A stretch of DNA of 64,000 nucleotides from Aphrocallistes beatrix (lineage: Eukaryota; Porifera; Hexactinellida; Sceptrulophora; Aphrocallistidae): assembly GCA_963281255.1 (NCBI GenBank), contig OY725493.1, positions 248,001 through 312,000 of the forward strand, written 5' to 3'. Positions 31,072-41,973 of the stretch are shown in pieces; position 1 is the first letter of the stretch; every line of letters starts with the position of its first letter. A program made the translations under genes and the position numbers. The notes under the pieces were generated by a model. It had not been told where the DNA came from and ran no database searches. It saw only the letters and a program-made list of their open reading frames with translations.

Positions 31072-31401
31072 AGTTACACTTTATTCATCGAGCGAGACAT
31101 TATTTCATGCTATACATATAGATAGATAAAGGTTAAACTGACATTTGATCTTATCAAACTTTAGGCATAAGATAGCCAGTAAGATAATATTATACTTGTT
31201 TCATATAATGGAGACTTTTCACTACATCAATTTATTTATAGCGAAGTAACTTGAATAATTAATAGCTAATATATTTCATAAATATGCGATAATAGGTTTG
31301 TAACTGTAATTGTAGCTTTATCTTTATTCCCTCCCAAAGACTTTACATTGGTACAAATTTTGATCTTTTAGTTAGATTTAAAATATTTGCATGGTTGTAC
31401 A
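31072..31401. other. AT-rich flank upstream of TRAF-like gene
   Basis: No distinct promoter or repeat was recognised. The TRAF-like reading frame starts at ATG 31402. Confidence 0.4.
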
Positions 31402-32037
31402 ATGGCTAGAGAAGAGACATACAATACGATCGATTGTAAAGAGTCACTTCTGTTTACAAAAAAAGGCAACTATGGAGGCTACAAACAAGAATTGGTAAAA
31501 AAGGATTTGACCCAAATGCAGATTGATTACTATGTTTGCAGTAGATGCAATGGAGTAATGCGAAACGCTTGTTTAATGAATGGATCCGATCAATTTCAAG
31601 CCTGTCTACAATGTCTGAGTAAAGAAGAAGGAAGCTCTATACTGATTGAGAAAATAACAGACAATATAGCTAGATTATCAGCTAAGTGTCCTTTGGGAAG
31701 CAGAGGGTGTGTGTGGAATGGAAATCTAGGAGAAATCGAGAGACACTTGGATGAGTGTACAGAATTCATGATGAGCTGTTCGAACATATGTGGAGTCATA
31801 TTGAAGAAATCTGAGCTACAGAATCATTACGAAAACGCGTGTCAACTTCGAAAGACTACGTGTGAATATTGTGGAGTTACAATGCAATACAAAATGTTGG
31901 TTAATCACCACGAAATGTGTCTAGAATTCCCTTCACCCTGTCCTAATGAATGTCTAAAACGTCTAAATCGCAAAGAAATATATTTACACATTGAAAAAGA
32001 ATGTCCGAAAGATAAGGTAATATACGTACTTAAATAA
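31402..32037 (+). CDS. TRAF-like RING/zinc-finger protein, N-terminal part
   Basis: Start ATG at 31402 (context ACAATGGC). The 211 residues contain a RING-like block (YVCSRCNGVMRNACLM, then QACLQC) followed by TRAF-type zinc fingers (KCPLGSRGCVWNGNLG, HLDECTEFMMSC, ACQLRKTTCEYCG, HHEMCLEFPSPCPNECL). A possible donor (GATAAG|GTAATA, about 32019) would end the exon at residue ~205; otherwise translation stops at 32037. No coiled coil or MATH domain is visible downstream, so the gene is either truncated or its later exons were not recognised. The sequence is closely similar to the C-terminal half of the chimera at 46483-48555 (both share a YGGY segment and CNGVMRNAC). TRAF proteins are adaptors/E3 ligases in immune and stress signalling. 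Confidence 0.75.
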   Translation: MAREETYNTIDCKESLLFTKKGNYGGYKQELVKKDLTQMQIDYYVCSRCNGVMRNACLMNGSDQFQACLQCLSKEEGSSILIEKITDNIARLSAKCPLGSRGCVWNGNLGEIERHLDECTEFMMSCSNICGVILKKSELQNHYENACQLRKTTCEYCGVTMQYKMLVNHHEMCLEFPSPCPNECLKRLNRKEIYLHIEKECPKDKVIYVLK

Positions 32038-32370
32038 TCATGTTAGTTCCACATACACCCCCTAGATGCGTTATTTTAACCTTTGTAATCAAGAGTCATA
32101 TGCAACAACATTCTAGAACTGCCAAAAGAAATTGTTGAACGAATTTTTACTAATCATTTACATGCTTCTTTTTCTCGCTACACCTACATCACTACATTTT
32201 ACTTGCTACATTTTTTAGTGTAGCTACTTGCATAGGAGATTCCTATGTCATGATCGGTCGAGCTTTCGTATTTCCATCTGCTCGCTCCTGGAAATTATAT
32301 TAGACCAAATTGCACCAAATTTGGGCTATAAATTCCTTACATGGTGGAGATTTGAACCAGGGTCCAAATT

Positions 32371-32866
32371 CTGAAATATTTTCACACCTTTCTGCAAATG
32401 ATGTCAAAATTTAGTAGCCGATCAGAATCCAGGGATTTACCATTACAGTTAAATTTGATTCTATTGACCAATTGGGATTAACTCTCACTTGATACACATA
32501 AAGAAGTTAGAATTACACTCTTATCTTTGAAGAGATATATTATGTAAATGCCTTAGGAGTCACTTAATTGAACTGCACTATCAGTAAGTCTATTGACATT
32601 TTGATTGATATTCAGTTTGGGTGGGGTGACTAATTATCGAAATTGTAGTATAAGACCCGAAACGTGTTATCGAGGAAATTTGTAGAAAATCTCAGCCAAT
32701 CAAATTTCAAGTTTAGAGTGTGATTCTAACTTCTTTTTGTGTAGTCAGTGAGAACTAATCCTAATTAGTCAACTGAATCAAAGCCAGCTGTAATGGTAAA
32801 TCCATGGATTCTGATCGGCTAATATTTTGACACCTTTTGTAGAAAGGTATGAAAGATTTCATCTCA
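32371..32866. mobile_element. Foldback element with ~100-bp arms
   Basis: The left arm (TTAGTAGCCGATCAGAATCC, then AGGGATTTACCATTACAG) is mirrored by the right arm (CTGTAATGGTAAATCCATGG, then ATTCTGATCGGCTAATATTT). Related half-copies appear near 16700-16800 and 62340-62530. The 32040-32370 flank also has CTTGCTACATTTTTTAG words like those of the MITE at 7834. Confidence 0.6.
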
Positions 32867-32904
32867 CCTAATGCAAACACCAGAACATAAGAAAATGATT
32901 ATTG

Positions 32905-33018
32905 TAGTTGACAAGAAGCAAGTTAGGAAGGGCAATTTTGAGATTCTTTACCAGCTGTTCACAAACCAAAATCCAGAAAAGAAGCGAATTTCACAAAAAT
33001 TCCATTACAAATAGAGGG
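32905..33018 (+). pseudogene. Relic of a class I N-terminal exon
   Basis: A plus-strand frame reads ILYQLFTNQNPEKKRISQKF and then a stop (TAG near 33013). This corresponds to YQLFTNLAPEKKRVGPFN in the intact gene that starts only 170 bases downstream. It is a degraded duplicate of the first ~30 residues and suggests the gene was inserted or duplicated next to an older copy. The sequence after it (AGAGGGAAAAAGATGTTTTAG) is also found upstream of gene 1. Confidence 0.6.
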
Positions 33019-33180
33019 AAAAAGATGTTTTAGATGTATGTCACTATATACTTGTATAAAGTATAGTCAACAAACTAAAAACTAAAAACTTTAACTAAAA
33101 AATTTAATCTTGAGAAATTATGATCTTAATACCAAGTTTGTTGCAATAATTACGATATTTTAATATAGGATCCATCATCT

Positions 33181-36100
33181 GTGGATATGTCTGATGAAGC
33201 CTATGAAATGCAAAAGAGAAGAGCTGCACTTTACATTCAGTATCAGCTGTTTACGAACCTAGCTCCTGAAAAGAAACGAGTAGGACCTTTCAACACTCAT
33301 CAAATCCTGTACTGCGACCTAGTTAACATTATTTGCGATCAAGAACGAAATGAGTTGGGAGAAGACATGACGGTAGAACTGTACACCTGTGAAGGGTACC
33401 CATTAGCCACTAGACCTATCTCCTACATAAGCAAACTGTCCCACTGGTGTCTCGAGGAGTATCCTGACACTCCTCTACTCTATGCTGTTCCTAGACTTAA
33501 ATGCTATACTGACAAGTGTACACAGTACATGACGGCAGCTCCTCTCTGTGATGGAACTGATTCTATCTTCATTCGGAATGAAGAATGTGGATTCAGTATG
33601 AATCAAATCAAAACTAATTGCACACAGGGCACGTATTTCCAGTTAATAAAGAGAATACAAGACATGACAGGAATTCCAGGTCATCTTATCCATTTGAATC
33701 TAGGTGAAAAATTGATTGTGTCATCTACTGATGTTACATTAAATGAACTAAATATTGTGAATATGTCTGCCCTAGAGATAAAACTCAACGAATATTTCTG
33801 GACTCTAGGGAAGGATACAAATCTTACGGTCAATGAGTGTAAACCAACTTGGTACCAGGAAGAAGGTACTTTTGGGGCTTCTTTCTTTTTCAGCTGTCTC
33901 TACACGCTGGCTGATTGGATGGCAGAAAATAACCAGGAATCATCAGAAAATAACCAGGAATCATCAGAAAATAACCAGGAATCATCAGAAAATAACCAGG
34001 AATCGTCTGAAATATTACTCCGAACTTTAGGTCATATTCGGAGCATAATAGGATGTCCTCCATTGATCCACGCACTCGTTCTATTATTTTTAAATCAATT
34101 TCTCACCCTTCCACACAGAGTTGCTATTCAGGAATGTTTAATTTTGCTCTTCAAAATGATAAAACCTACAAAGCAGAAAGGACAATCACCAGATTTGAAG
34201 ACTATAATTTCAGAAAAAGTGACAGAATACTCAAATTATTTTTGGACTTATTTGGTGGACTATTCAGTACCTGGTCACACGCAATCGGAAGAATACTCCA
34301 CATTTAAACTCACCTGCAGTGAAACCTTTCTGCGCATGACAGACCCTGTGATAGTGAAGGACTTCGACGGAGAAGAACACATCGTTGACCAAACTGAAGT
34401 GAGCACCAAAATCATTGTTAAGTATCTCTACAACTATAAACGTATGCTCAAGTGTTTCATTGAAGATGAGGTAGTTGTATGGGATGGTACTAGCGTTACT
34501 ACTTGTGGGGTTGACTTAACTGGAGAATGGAAGAATCTTGTCAAGAAATGTAAGAATTATCTAGTACTCTGTGTCCAAGCACCTCTTAATGTTAAATCCA
34601 CTCAATGCCGCAGACCATGCATGATTCCCACTGCAAGCGGGAATATTGGTGTCTACATAGATAGTTCTAAAGATGCAAACAAGCCTTATGTCTATTATGA
34701 AGTTATAACTGGACAATCCATCTTATTCGATGCTCAGGATTTGGATAGAGATGTTAAAAAAAATAAATTTCTTATCAATAAATTTGGCAATGATTGGCAA
34801 ACATTACCAACAAAAGTCAAGGGTCAAGGTTTAGAAGTCATCACTCGCGATCCAGAAGAGATTATAATGGTCATTCTTGACACCAGTGCATCAATGGATT
34901 GGCCGTATATGGATGGTAAGACTAAGTCCCAATCAGTGCATGAGGCATTCATTGCTTTCTGCGATCGTACAATTGCCTATGACTTGAAACATGTAATTGG
35001 ACTAACTTTGTTTGCGAAAAACTGCTGTTTACAATATCCTCTTTCCGAAAACTTCCGAGAGTTCAATGATCAATTTGGAAACCTCCCTCCTGCATCGGAT
35101 ACAGCAATTTACGTCGGGATAAAATTCGCAGTTGAACAGTTAAATATATTCACAGCAAAATACCCGAACTATAAAGAAGTACCTCGTAGAATCTTGTGTT
35201 TAACAGATGGCGCTAACAATTATTCAAATTTTACACCAACAGAAGCAACTCGGTTGCTGATAAATAATAATATTAAGATGGATTGTGTGCTATTGTGCAC
35301 GGAATATGTAGACACACATGCTATTGCAAAGGCTAGTGGAGGATATTCGTTTAAACCAGAAAACTCACAGGAAATGTTAACCATATTTGAGCAGGAAACA
35401 ATGTTAACGATGAAGACTAGACAACATTGCACTGCGGCTTTCCTTCCAGGAAAAAGAATAAAACTTAAAACACAAGCTACCAGACCAATTGATAAGAATC
35501 CACTTCACTTACTCCCTGAAAAAATGGTTATCAAGGTCCAAGTAGCAGATAAGTGCCTTACCCGTGCTCTGATCCAGAAACAGTTTACTACTCAAACTAA
35601 CGCTAACTTAACTAAGAGAATATTACAAGAACTTTCTCACTACCAAACAAATCCTCATCCAGCTTTTGAAGTGTTCCCTGGAGAAGAACACATTGACTTC
35701 TGGAGGATTATAATGGAAGGACCAGAAGGTACTCCTTACGAAGGAGGAATATTTGAATTGTTCATTGAGTTCATTAATGAATATCCCTCCAAACCACCTA
35801 ACATCCGATTCATCACACCTATCTACCATTGTAACATCAACAGTTCAGGACGAATTTATCACACAATCCTGGATAGGTTCTATGGCCCCGGGGTGAGGAT
35901 AAGAGACATCTTCAACTACGTGTATGGACTCCTCATTGATGCAGAGCCTGATGACTCATTGGACAGTGTGAAGGCTACACTACTACGCGATGATAAGACT
36001 AAACACTTGTATTTGCGGAATGCTAGACATCACGTTGAAAAAAACGCAAAAAATCAGACTAAGATTGATATTCGCATTAAGCTTGTTGGATGCGAACAAA

Positions 36101-36348
36101 AAGTTCGAGTAGAATACTATGCATTCTTGATATGTCCAATGACACTGGAACTTTTTAAGGACCCAGTTATTACACGATATGGCGACGCATATGAGAGAGA
36201 GGCTATTGTGGAGCATCTGAGAAGTGGGAAGAATTATGATCCATATTCTTACGAAAAGCTGACTGAGGATGAATTACATCCGAACAAGACAATAAGGGAC
36301 CTTGTAGCTGGAGTTAAGCTAGACATTGAGAAGGGAGGTCAGATATAG
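33181..36348 (+). CDS. Class I UBL-vWA-E2-U-box fusion protein, gene 2 (E2 cysteine lost)
   Basis: An intact ~1055-codon exon nearly identical to the gene at 17182. It is preceded by an acceptor (AATATAG at about 33164-33170), and the first in-exon ATG is at 33187. Domains: beta-grasp-like region; ubiquitin-like fold (RIQDMTGIPGHLIHL, TLNELNIVNMSALEIKL); four NNQESSE heptads; conserved helical block; vWA with a canonical metal site (DTSAS at 567-571, TDGAN); E2 fold ~809-960; U-box ~981-1042 (CPMTLELFKDPVITR). The E2 active-site cysteine is tyrosine here (Y893 in GRIYHTIL), from codon TAT against TGC in gene 1, so E2 transfer should be lost while the U-box remains. It may act as an E2-variant scaffold or be decaying. 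AATAAA lies at 36569-36574. Confidence 0.92.
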   Translation: MDMSDEAYEMQKRRAALYIQYQLFTNLAPEKKRVGPFNTHQILYCDLVNIICDQERNELGEDMTVELYTCEGYPLATRPISYISKLSHWCLEEYPDTPLLYAVPRLKCYTDKCTQYMTAAPLCDGTDSIFIRNEECGFSMNQIKTNCTQGTYFQLIKRIQDMTGIPGHLIHLNLGEKLIVSSTDVTLNELNIVNMSALEIKLNEYFWTLGKDTNLTVNECKPTWYQEEGTFGASFFFSCLYTLADWMAENNQESSENNQESSENNQESSENNQESSEILLRTLGHIRSIIGCPPLIHALVLLFLNQFLTLPHRVAIQECLILLFKMIKPTKQKGQSPDLKTIISEKVTEYSNYFWTYLVDYSVPGHTQSEEYSTFKLTCSETFLRMTDPVIVKDFDGEEHIVDQTEVSTKIIVKYLYNYKRMLKCFIEDEVVVWDGTSVTTCGVDLTGEWKNLVKKCKNYLVLCVQAPLNVKSTQCRRPCMIPTASGNIGVYIDSSKDANKPYVYYEVITGQSILFDAQDLDRDVKKNKFLINKFGNDWQTLPTKVKGQGLEVITRDPEEIIMVILDTSASMDWPYMDGKTKSQSVHEAFIAFCDRTIAYDLKHVIGLTLFAKNCCLQYPLSENFREFNDQFGNLPPASDTAIYVGIKFAVEQLNIFTAKYPNYKEVPRRILCLTDGANNYSNFTPTEATRLLINNNIKMDCVLLCTEYVDTHAIAKASGGYSFKPENSQEMLTIFEQETMLTMKTRQHCTAAFLPGKRIKLKTQATRPIDKNPLHLLPEKMVIKVQVADKCLTRALIQKQFTTQTNANLTKRILQELSHYQTNPHPAFEVFPGEEHIDFWRIIMEGPEGTPYEGGIFELFIEFINEYPSKPPNIRFITPIYHCNINSSGRIYHTILDRFYGPGVRIRDIFNYVYGLLIDAEPDDSLDSVKATLLRDDKTKHLYLRNARHHVEKNAKNQTKIDIRIKLVGCEQKVRVEYYAFLICPMTLELFKDPVITRYGDAYEREAIVEHLRSGKNYDPYSYEKLTEDELHPNKTIRDLVAGVKLDIEKGGQI
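33926..34012 (+). repeat. 21-bp coding minisatellite (four NNQESSE heptads)
   Basis: Four in-frame copies of a 21-bp unit (AATAACCAGGAATCATCAGA-like). The copies are nearly identical at DNA level, suggesting recent homogenisation. The paralogous tract in gene 1 has seven units. Confidence 0.9.
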
Positions 36349-36349
36349 T

Positions 36350-36666
36350 CCCTTTCTATATACTAGATAGCATTACTACTTGTTTCGTTATGGATAAGAT
36401 TGAGTTTAATGTGTTCTAAGATGTTTAATTTGTTTTTGTGTAAATATATTGGTTCAGACTGACAAATTGGAAGAATGTATTCTTTTTAGATTATTTTATG
36501 TGTTGTTGGTAGATATTTAAATGGTTAATTTGTGATTTTTACTTAAAATATTAGCAAAGAAAACAAAAAATAAACATAGCCGACTGTATATAAGGCCTGC
36601 CATCTGAATTTCAACGTATTATATATTTATCCCGAGTACGTACTAACCGAGTTCTACAGTATATAT
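36350..36666. other. 3' flank of class I gene 2
   Basis: An AT-rich 3' region similar to that of gene 1 (both contain AATGTGTTCTAAGATGTTTA). The AATAAA signal is at 36569. No other feature was seen. Confidence 0.5.
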
Positions 36667-37468
36667 GTTATGGTCAATATGAGAAATTGACCATTATGCA
36701 TAATGCCTAGGCAATATGCATAATGCTACTTTCTGAGTCAATATGCATAATGTCCAGACAATATGCATAATGCTTCTCTCATTGGACAATATACGAAATC
36801 TAATTTTCCATACGCATTATACAAATGTTCTTGTTGTCAGCATTATTTTTAGTAAACAAATCCTATTTCTACTAATTAATTTTTAACAATTTTGTGAATT
36901 GAGTCATAGCCTATGATTGAGTAGCATTTCATTATCATTCTCTCATTATTGTTTGCGTTATCATCATGCGAAGTGCCTGATACATGGAAATATTTCAATG
37001 ACCCTATTTCTGAATATGTTTAGCATGTTAGGGTAAATCACTAGCCGTTAACTATTAAATATATCGTGTAGTTGAAATTCACTGTAATGTTTTAAATAAT
37101 AACTATAGTTAAGCGGTAAGTAAACTTGATGCGGGCGGTGGAGCAGAGATAAGTTTCTAATAATAGTTAATGATGGCCTAATCGTACCCATTCATTCATA
37201 ATGTTTTGCTAGGAGCAAGACCAATGTTTGAACAAGTGGAATTGTGTCGACCGGTGTTATATAACTAGCGGCAGAGAAATTCAATCAAAAAAGCGACCGA
37301 AATCAAAGGGTTCGTTATGTATATTGCATCAGAACATGATGCATATTGTCCAATGAGAGAAGCATTATGCATATTGTCTGGACATTATGCATATTGACTC
37401 AAAAAATAGCATTATGCATATTGCCTAGGCATTATGCAAAATGGCCAATTTCTCATATTGCCCATAAC
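36667..37468. mobile_element. Foldback element with AATATGCATAATG iterons
   Basis: The ends GTTATGGTCAATATGAGAAA and the mirror (TTTCTCATATTGCCCATAAC) are inverted. Each arm contains four to five copies of a 12-13 bp unit AATATGCATAATG or its complement, spaced by variable words (36690-36790; 37320-37450). The middle ~450 bases are unrelated AT-rich DNA. The design is the same as the element at 15509-16281 but the sequence is not the same. Confidence 0.75.
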
Positions 37469-37472
37469 ATAT

Positions 37473-37952
37473 ATATGATTGAGAAACTGCCAGGCTCAGA
37501 AAGCTAATTTTTGGCATGTGGGAGTCTTTTGGCTATGGCTCTAGTAAGTTCTGAGCTCAGAGCAAATGTCGACTCATCATTGAATTATGACGTCATTGTC
37601 ACATTTCTAAAAGATAAGCAATACAGTTATTCAAGCATAACTCGGCTATTATAGGAGATAAAAGCTGAAATTTGAATAGAATCTTTATACTAACATACCT
37701 CACATATGATGCAACTATTATCAAAAATGATGACTCATCACTGTTATGACGTCATCATGACGCATCAAAATTTAAAAAATTGACAAATTTGGTGATTTTT
37801 GTGCGATATCGATTATAATAGTAAGGCAGACGTATTTAGAGATGTTATCTCCCATATAACTAATCAATGGTGGCCACAGGCGCCCGCAGGGCCCATCCAG
37901 CGGGCACAAAGTGTCCGCCAGCCCCGCAGCGCACCAAGCGAAGCGCGATTGT
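37473..37952 (+). mobile_element. Helitron-like repeat copy C
   Basis: It matches the reference copy at 6060-6555 from GATTGAGAAACTGCC to the hairpin-rich tail (CACAAAGTGTCCGCCAG, GCGAAGCGCG). The microsatellite head is replaced by the junction with the foldback element at 36667-37468. Confidence 0.75.
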
Positions 37953-38043
37953 ATAACTTTAATATCTCTTTTGATAAATCCCTTATGGTAAATCTCTTAT
38001 GGTAAATAGGTTTACAGATCAGATATCATTTGGCTTCAAGTTC

Positions 38044-38402
38044 CCTTCTGTCGCCTGGGGTCACATTGGTTAATTATAAGGGAGATGGGAGATGATAGTT
38101 GCATCATATGTGAGGTATGTTAGTATCCATATTCTATTAAAATTTCAGCCTTCTATCTCCTATAATGGCTGAGTTATGCCCGAATAACTGTGTTGCTTAG
38201 CTTTTAAAAATGTGACAATGATGTCATATTTCCATGATGAGTCGACATTTTGCTCTGAACTCAGAACTTGCTGGAGCCATAGCCAAAAGACTCCCGCATG
38301 CCAAAAATCAGCTTCTTGCGCCTGGCAGTTTCTTCAATCAATTCGTTACAGATATATATATATATACATACACAAACATTAATCGAGTTTTAATAGTAAG
38401 GA
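38044..38402 (-). mobile_element. Helitron-like repeat copy D (partial)
   Basis: A reverse-oriented partial copy runs from GTCGCCTGGGGTCACATTGG to the (AT)n tract and ends with ATTAATCGAGTTTTAATAGT, the conserved head. The GC-rich hairpin tail is missing. Confidence 0.7.
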
Positions 38403-38408
38403 TATATA

Positions 38409-39009
38409 CAGGGTGGGGAATAAGTTCTGCCACAAGCTTCATTAGGTATAAAATTTCTTATACTCAAACGAACTTAGTTATTATGGTCCTTAGAGATTGT
38501 AATTCGAATATTTTCAATGATTTTAACAGATTTTTCGATTCTATGACTTAGAAATGTGTTTTGTATAGTGAGTTCTGAAAAAAATGTGTCCTGGCACGCA
38601 AATTAAGTACATTTTGCAAAATTCCCCAAAATGGCACTTTTTTTCACACCACAACAAAATCTGATCCAATGGTCCTCAAAATGCACTGATCTGAACATCA
38701 TATTTCTACAAATTTAGAGTGTTCAAGGAAAATGTGTGAGGTAATTTTTCATAGAATTTGAAGACTGGGAAAATAACTTGAAAATCAGTGGACCCTGATT
38801 CACGATTTTCGCTGCGAGCCTGGAAACATTCTTTTTCTCAAAACTCACCATACAAAACACATTTCTAAGTCTTAGAATCGAAAAATCTTTTAAAATCATT
38901 GAAAATATTCGAATTACAATCTCTAAGGACCATAATAACTAAGATCGTTTGAGTATAAGAAATTTTGTACCTAATGAAGCTTGTAACAGAACTTATAATT
39001 GACACCCTG
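38409..39009. mobile_element. TA-flanked foldback MITE with ~190-bp inverted ends
   Basis: The left end CAGGGTGGGGAATAAGTTCT and the right end (mirror of CAGGGTGTCAATTATAAGTT) extend into ~190-bp arms that are reverse complements. TA dinucleotides flank both sides (38407-38408; 39010-39011). It has no gene. The terminal CAGGGTG is shared with the Tc1 element at 39962. Confidence 0.8.
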
Positions 39010-39017
39010 TATATATA

Positions 39018-39098
39018 CAGTAGAACCTGTTTATAACGGCCACCCAAGGGACTGGATAAAATTGACCGTTGTACACAGGTGACCGTTATATACAGGTG
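39018..39098. mobile_element. Half of a CAGTAGAACCTG MITE
   Basis: The terminus CAGTAGAACCTGTTTATAAC followed by ACCGTTATATACAGGTG-type words matches the MITE at 16359. The other end is missing, apparently replaced by the mariner fragment that follows. Confidence 0.5.
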
Positions 39099-39676
39099 AC
39101 AACGATTCATAGAATTATTCGAGAAGATTTGGAGATGATTCGAGTTGTTGTGCGATGGGTGCCAAAACTCCTATCTGAAGAAAACAAACGGGAAAGGGTG
39201 AAATCTAGTCGCGAACTCCTTGCAGCCTGGAGGGGTGAGAAAAACTTCCTCGACCGCATTGTGACAGGGGATGAAACGTGGTTTCATTATTACGAACCGG
39301 AGACTAAATTTCAAAGCAGTCAGTGGAAGCGGAAGCATGAACCAGTCCCTATCAAACCGAAGAGTGCGCCGTCCGCCGGTAAGCGGATGGCTACAGTATT
39401 CTGGGATATGCAGGGGATACTTTCCATTGACTGGTTCCCTGAGAAGACCACTATAAACTGTGATTATTATATCTAAGGACTTGAAGATTTGAGAGAGGCA
39501 ATCAAGAGAAAGAGAAGTGGGAAACTTAGCCGTGGAGTGTTACTCCAACATGATAATGCGAGACCCCATGTCAGCAAGCAAACGAAGGAGGCCATTTATC
39601 GCTTGGGGGTTGAATGTGTTCCCCACCCACCCTATAGTCCAGACCTAGCCCCGAGCGACTACTGGCTGTTTGGGAA
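39099..39676 (+). pseudogene. Mariner transposase fragment with an in-frame stop
   Basis: The frame contains the mariner blocks WVPKLLSEENKRERV, VTGDETWFHYYEPETK, HDNARPHVSKQT and HPPYSPDLAPSDYWLF. The catalytic aspartates (GDETW; HDNARPH; APSDYW) give the D,D34D-type signature. One TAA at 39474-39476 interrupts an otherwise continuous frame. The C-terminus is cut off by an (AAT)n microsatellite at 39678. The N-terminal DNA-binding region is also missing. It is inactive. Confidence 0.88.
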
Positions 39677-39961
39677 TAAAAATAATAATAATAATAATAA
39701 TAAAATATCTCTAACACAGACAACTATAGAATAACTCGACTAACGAAGAAACTTATATATTCGTAATACAGTGTCCATGCAATTTTATCTCTAGAGCTGA
39801 GCTTGAGAAACATTTAGAATGTGCTTTGTTTCGTTTTAATTTGTTTCATATTTTGCTATAATCATGTTGTTATAGCTTATGTTTAATGTTGAAACACTAG
39901 CATCTGATTGGTCCCAATCCACCAAAAGATTTAGTGCGTGTTTGGATGTCAAAGTTACGTA
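39677..39961. other. (AAT)n microsatellite and AT-rich spacer
   Basis: A short AAT repeat lies at about 39676-39703, directly at the truncated mariner end. The rest is unrecognised. Confidence 0.5.
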
Positions 39962-41303
39962 CAGGGTGTTTCATAATTCGTGGCCACTACCAAAATCAAA
40001 GAAAATAAACGAAAATTGTACACGAATAGATTGTATTATTTATGAATATAATTAACATTACTCTCTATAACCTGCGCAATTCGCTTAGGCATTCCTTCAA
40101 CTAAATTGTTCAGAATTTTCGGATCGATACTGGACCATGCTATTTAGAGTCTTGAAATTAGATCTTCAGTTCTGCATATTTGTCCCATTTCATCTAGCCA
40201 ATCTGAAATAATTGCCCATAGATTTTCAATAGGATTTAGGTCGGGAGAATTACCTGGCCATTCACCTTTCTTCCAAAATCTTGGAAAGTTCTTTGAACAC
40301 CATGCTTGAGTCAAATTAGCAGTGTGAGCTGGTGCACTGTCTTGCATGAACAGAAATTTGACATGTTTTGTAGCATAGCCGTCTCACAAATACTACCTGT
40401 TTTACGCTTTCTTCGAATTGCATCAACACAGGTCCTCTTTAAAATATGATCCCGATAGTAAGCACCATTTACAGTTTGCTTTTGAGGGACTATGTGCAGT
40501 TCTGAAACAGCAGAATGGGACATCATACCCCATACCATGACCTTCGCTGGAAATTTCACTTTGAAGACAGGCTCTAATCTTTCGCTGGTTTTGTCCCAAA
40601 CGCGGTCATTTTGTGGATTCGGGGATGCAAACAACTCAAAGGGGGACTCATCCGACTACAAAACCTTTTTCCAATCATCAACAGTCCAATGCTGATGGGC
40701 TAGGGCGAAAGAAAGTCGTTTTTCTTTGATCCTGTCGGTAATCCGTGGCCTTTTTGGACGTTTGTACGACCTCGCACCGATATGGTCCTTCAAATGCCTA
40801 TAAACAGTAGTTGGAGAAATAGTGTAGCCTTTTCCTCGCAGTTTCTTCGCGATTTTCCTCGTTGACTGGAGTCGTTTTCAGAGAGATTTAGCAATAACAA
40901 TTTTGCTCACACGGTCTAAAATCGGTGGACGTCCAGACCGCCCCTTGGTTTCCAGTGAAACTCCCGAATTATTGGATTGTGACCATCTTCGAACTGAACG
41001 ATATCCAACATTAAGCCTCTTGGCTACCTCTTTTTTAGGTGCTCCTGATTCTATCATCCCGATTGCCTTAGAACGCATGGCTAACCCGTAGTCAGACACA
41101 TTCATTTTGAAAAAATGAACAAAAAGTACAAATTATCCATAAAAAAGTAACAGGAAATAATATAAACGAAATAATGGTTGAAAATAGAGTGATTGTAATA
41201 CCGCAGTAAAGCAGCAGAAAGGGAAATAGTAATGCTCATGGCCCATTAGAAAAACAACTATTGATATAGAAAAAATTTTGGCCACGACTTATGAAACACC
41301 CTG
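39962..41303 (-). mobile_element. Full-length Tc1-like element, inactivated
   Basis: Terminal inverted repeats CAGGGTGTTTCATAATTCGT and the mirror of CAGGGTGTTTCATAAGTCGT are flanked by TA on both sides (39960-39961; 41304-41305). This marks an intact ~1.34 kb Tc1-type transposon. The transposase on the minus strand is split by stops and frameshifts. Confidence 0.9.
40144..41105 (-). pseudogene. Tc1-like transposase, broken
   Basis: ATG at 41105 begins a helix-turn-helix region (MRSKAIGMIESGAPKKEVAKRL split over short runs; SVRRWSQ; GRSGRPPIL, an AT-hook-like segment). A stop/frameshift follows near 40880. The catalytic part has SDESPFELFASP with a TAG just before it, then KVMVWGMMS, MQDSAPAHTANLTQ and NSPDLNPIENLWAI with the final glutamate. 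A frameshift lies near 40330. It is a decayed but nearly full-length transposase. Confidence 0.88.
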
Positions 41304-41305
41304 TA

Positions 41306-41973
41306 TATGTTTGATTTCATATAAATAGGAGGGTTTTTTTCGTTTAATAGGCATTTAAAATCATGGATTTGGGATTTATACATTTTCACTTGTAAGTATC
41401 TGGGCTGATGTTAGTGACTATAGTGCTTCTATTGAGTCAAAATGTTATTTTGCGAGGTGAATAGTATTTATTTGCTTTTCTTATCCTTTTATTCATTGGT
41501 AAATACGTATCCAGTAGTAACCGATCCTCTAATTATTCCAATTATTTTGACTATTTAATAAAGCTTATTAATTTGAAATCAGCAAAATGCTACATTATTG
41601 TTCGAAGAAAACTACAAAATGTCTCTTACTGTTATTTGAAACTAGGTTAACAACTAATACTGAAATAATAATATGATAGTAAGTTTTCTGCACTTCTGAG
41701 GAGTAACGAGAAATACTAGAGAGCAGATCAAAGAAATACATTCCAAAACCCTAACTCAACTTTGAGTAGTTGTGTAAACATCGCAAATCTTAGAATATTC
41801 GTATTATCAAAGCACGAAAATGAGCATTATTATTTACCCTATATTTACTATAGTTAGACTGAAGGCCAAACTATGGGATATTTTTTAATTGTGATAAAAA
41901 CTAATGTACTATACGGGCATATTATAATAAGTATTTCACTACGGAGTACATATTCTAAATCGAAAGTCTCATT
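41306..41973. other. AT-rich spacer downstream of class II gene A'
   Basis: No gene or known repeat was recognised. The segment adjacent to 41974 is the 3' flank of the class II copy read on the minus strand. Confidence 0.5.

Noticed and set aside
38234..39110. Open frames at 38234-38551 and 38865-39110
   Set aside because: Both cover the arms of the TA-flanked foldback MITE and are the same sequence in mirror image; no protein family was recognised.
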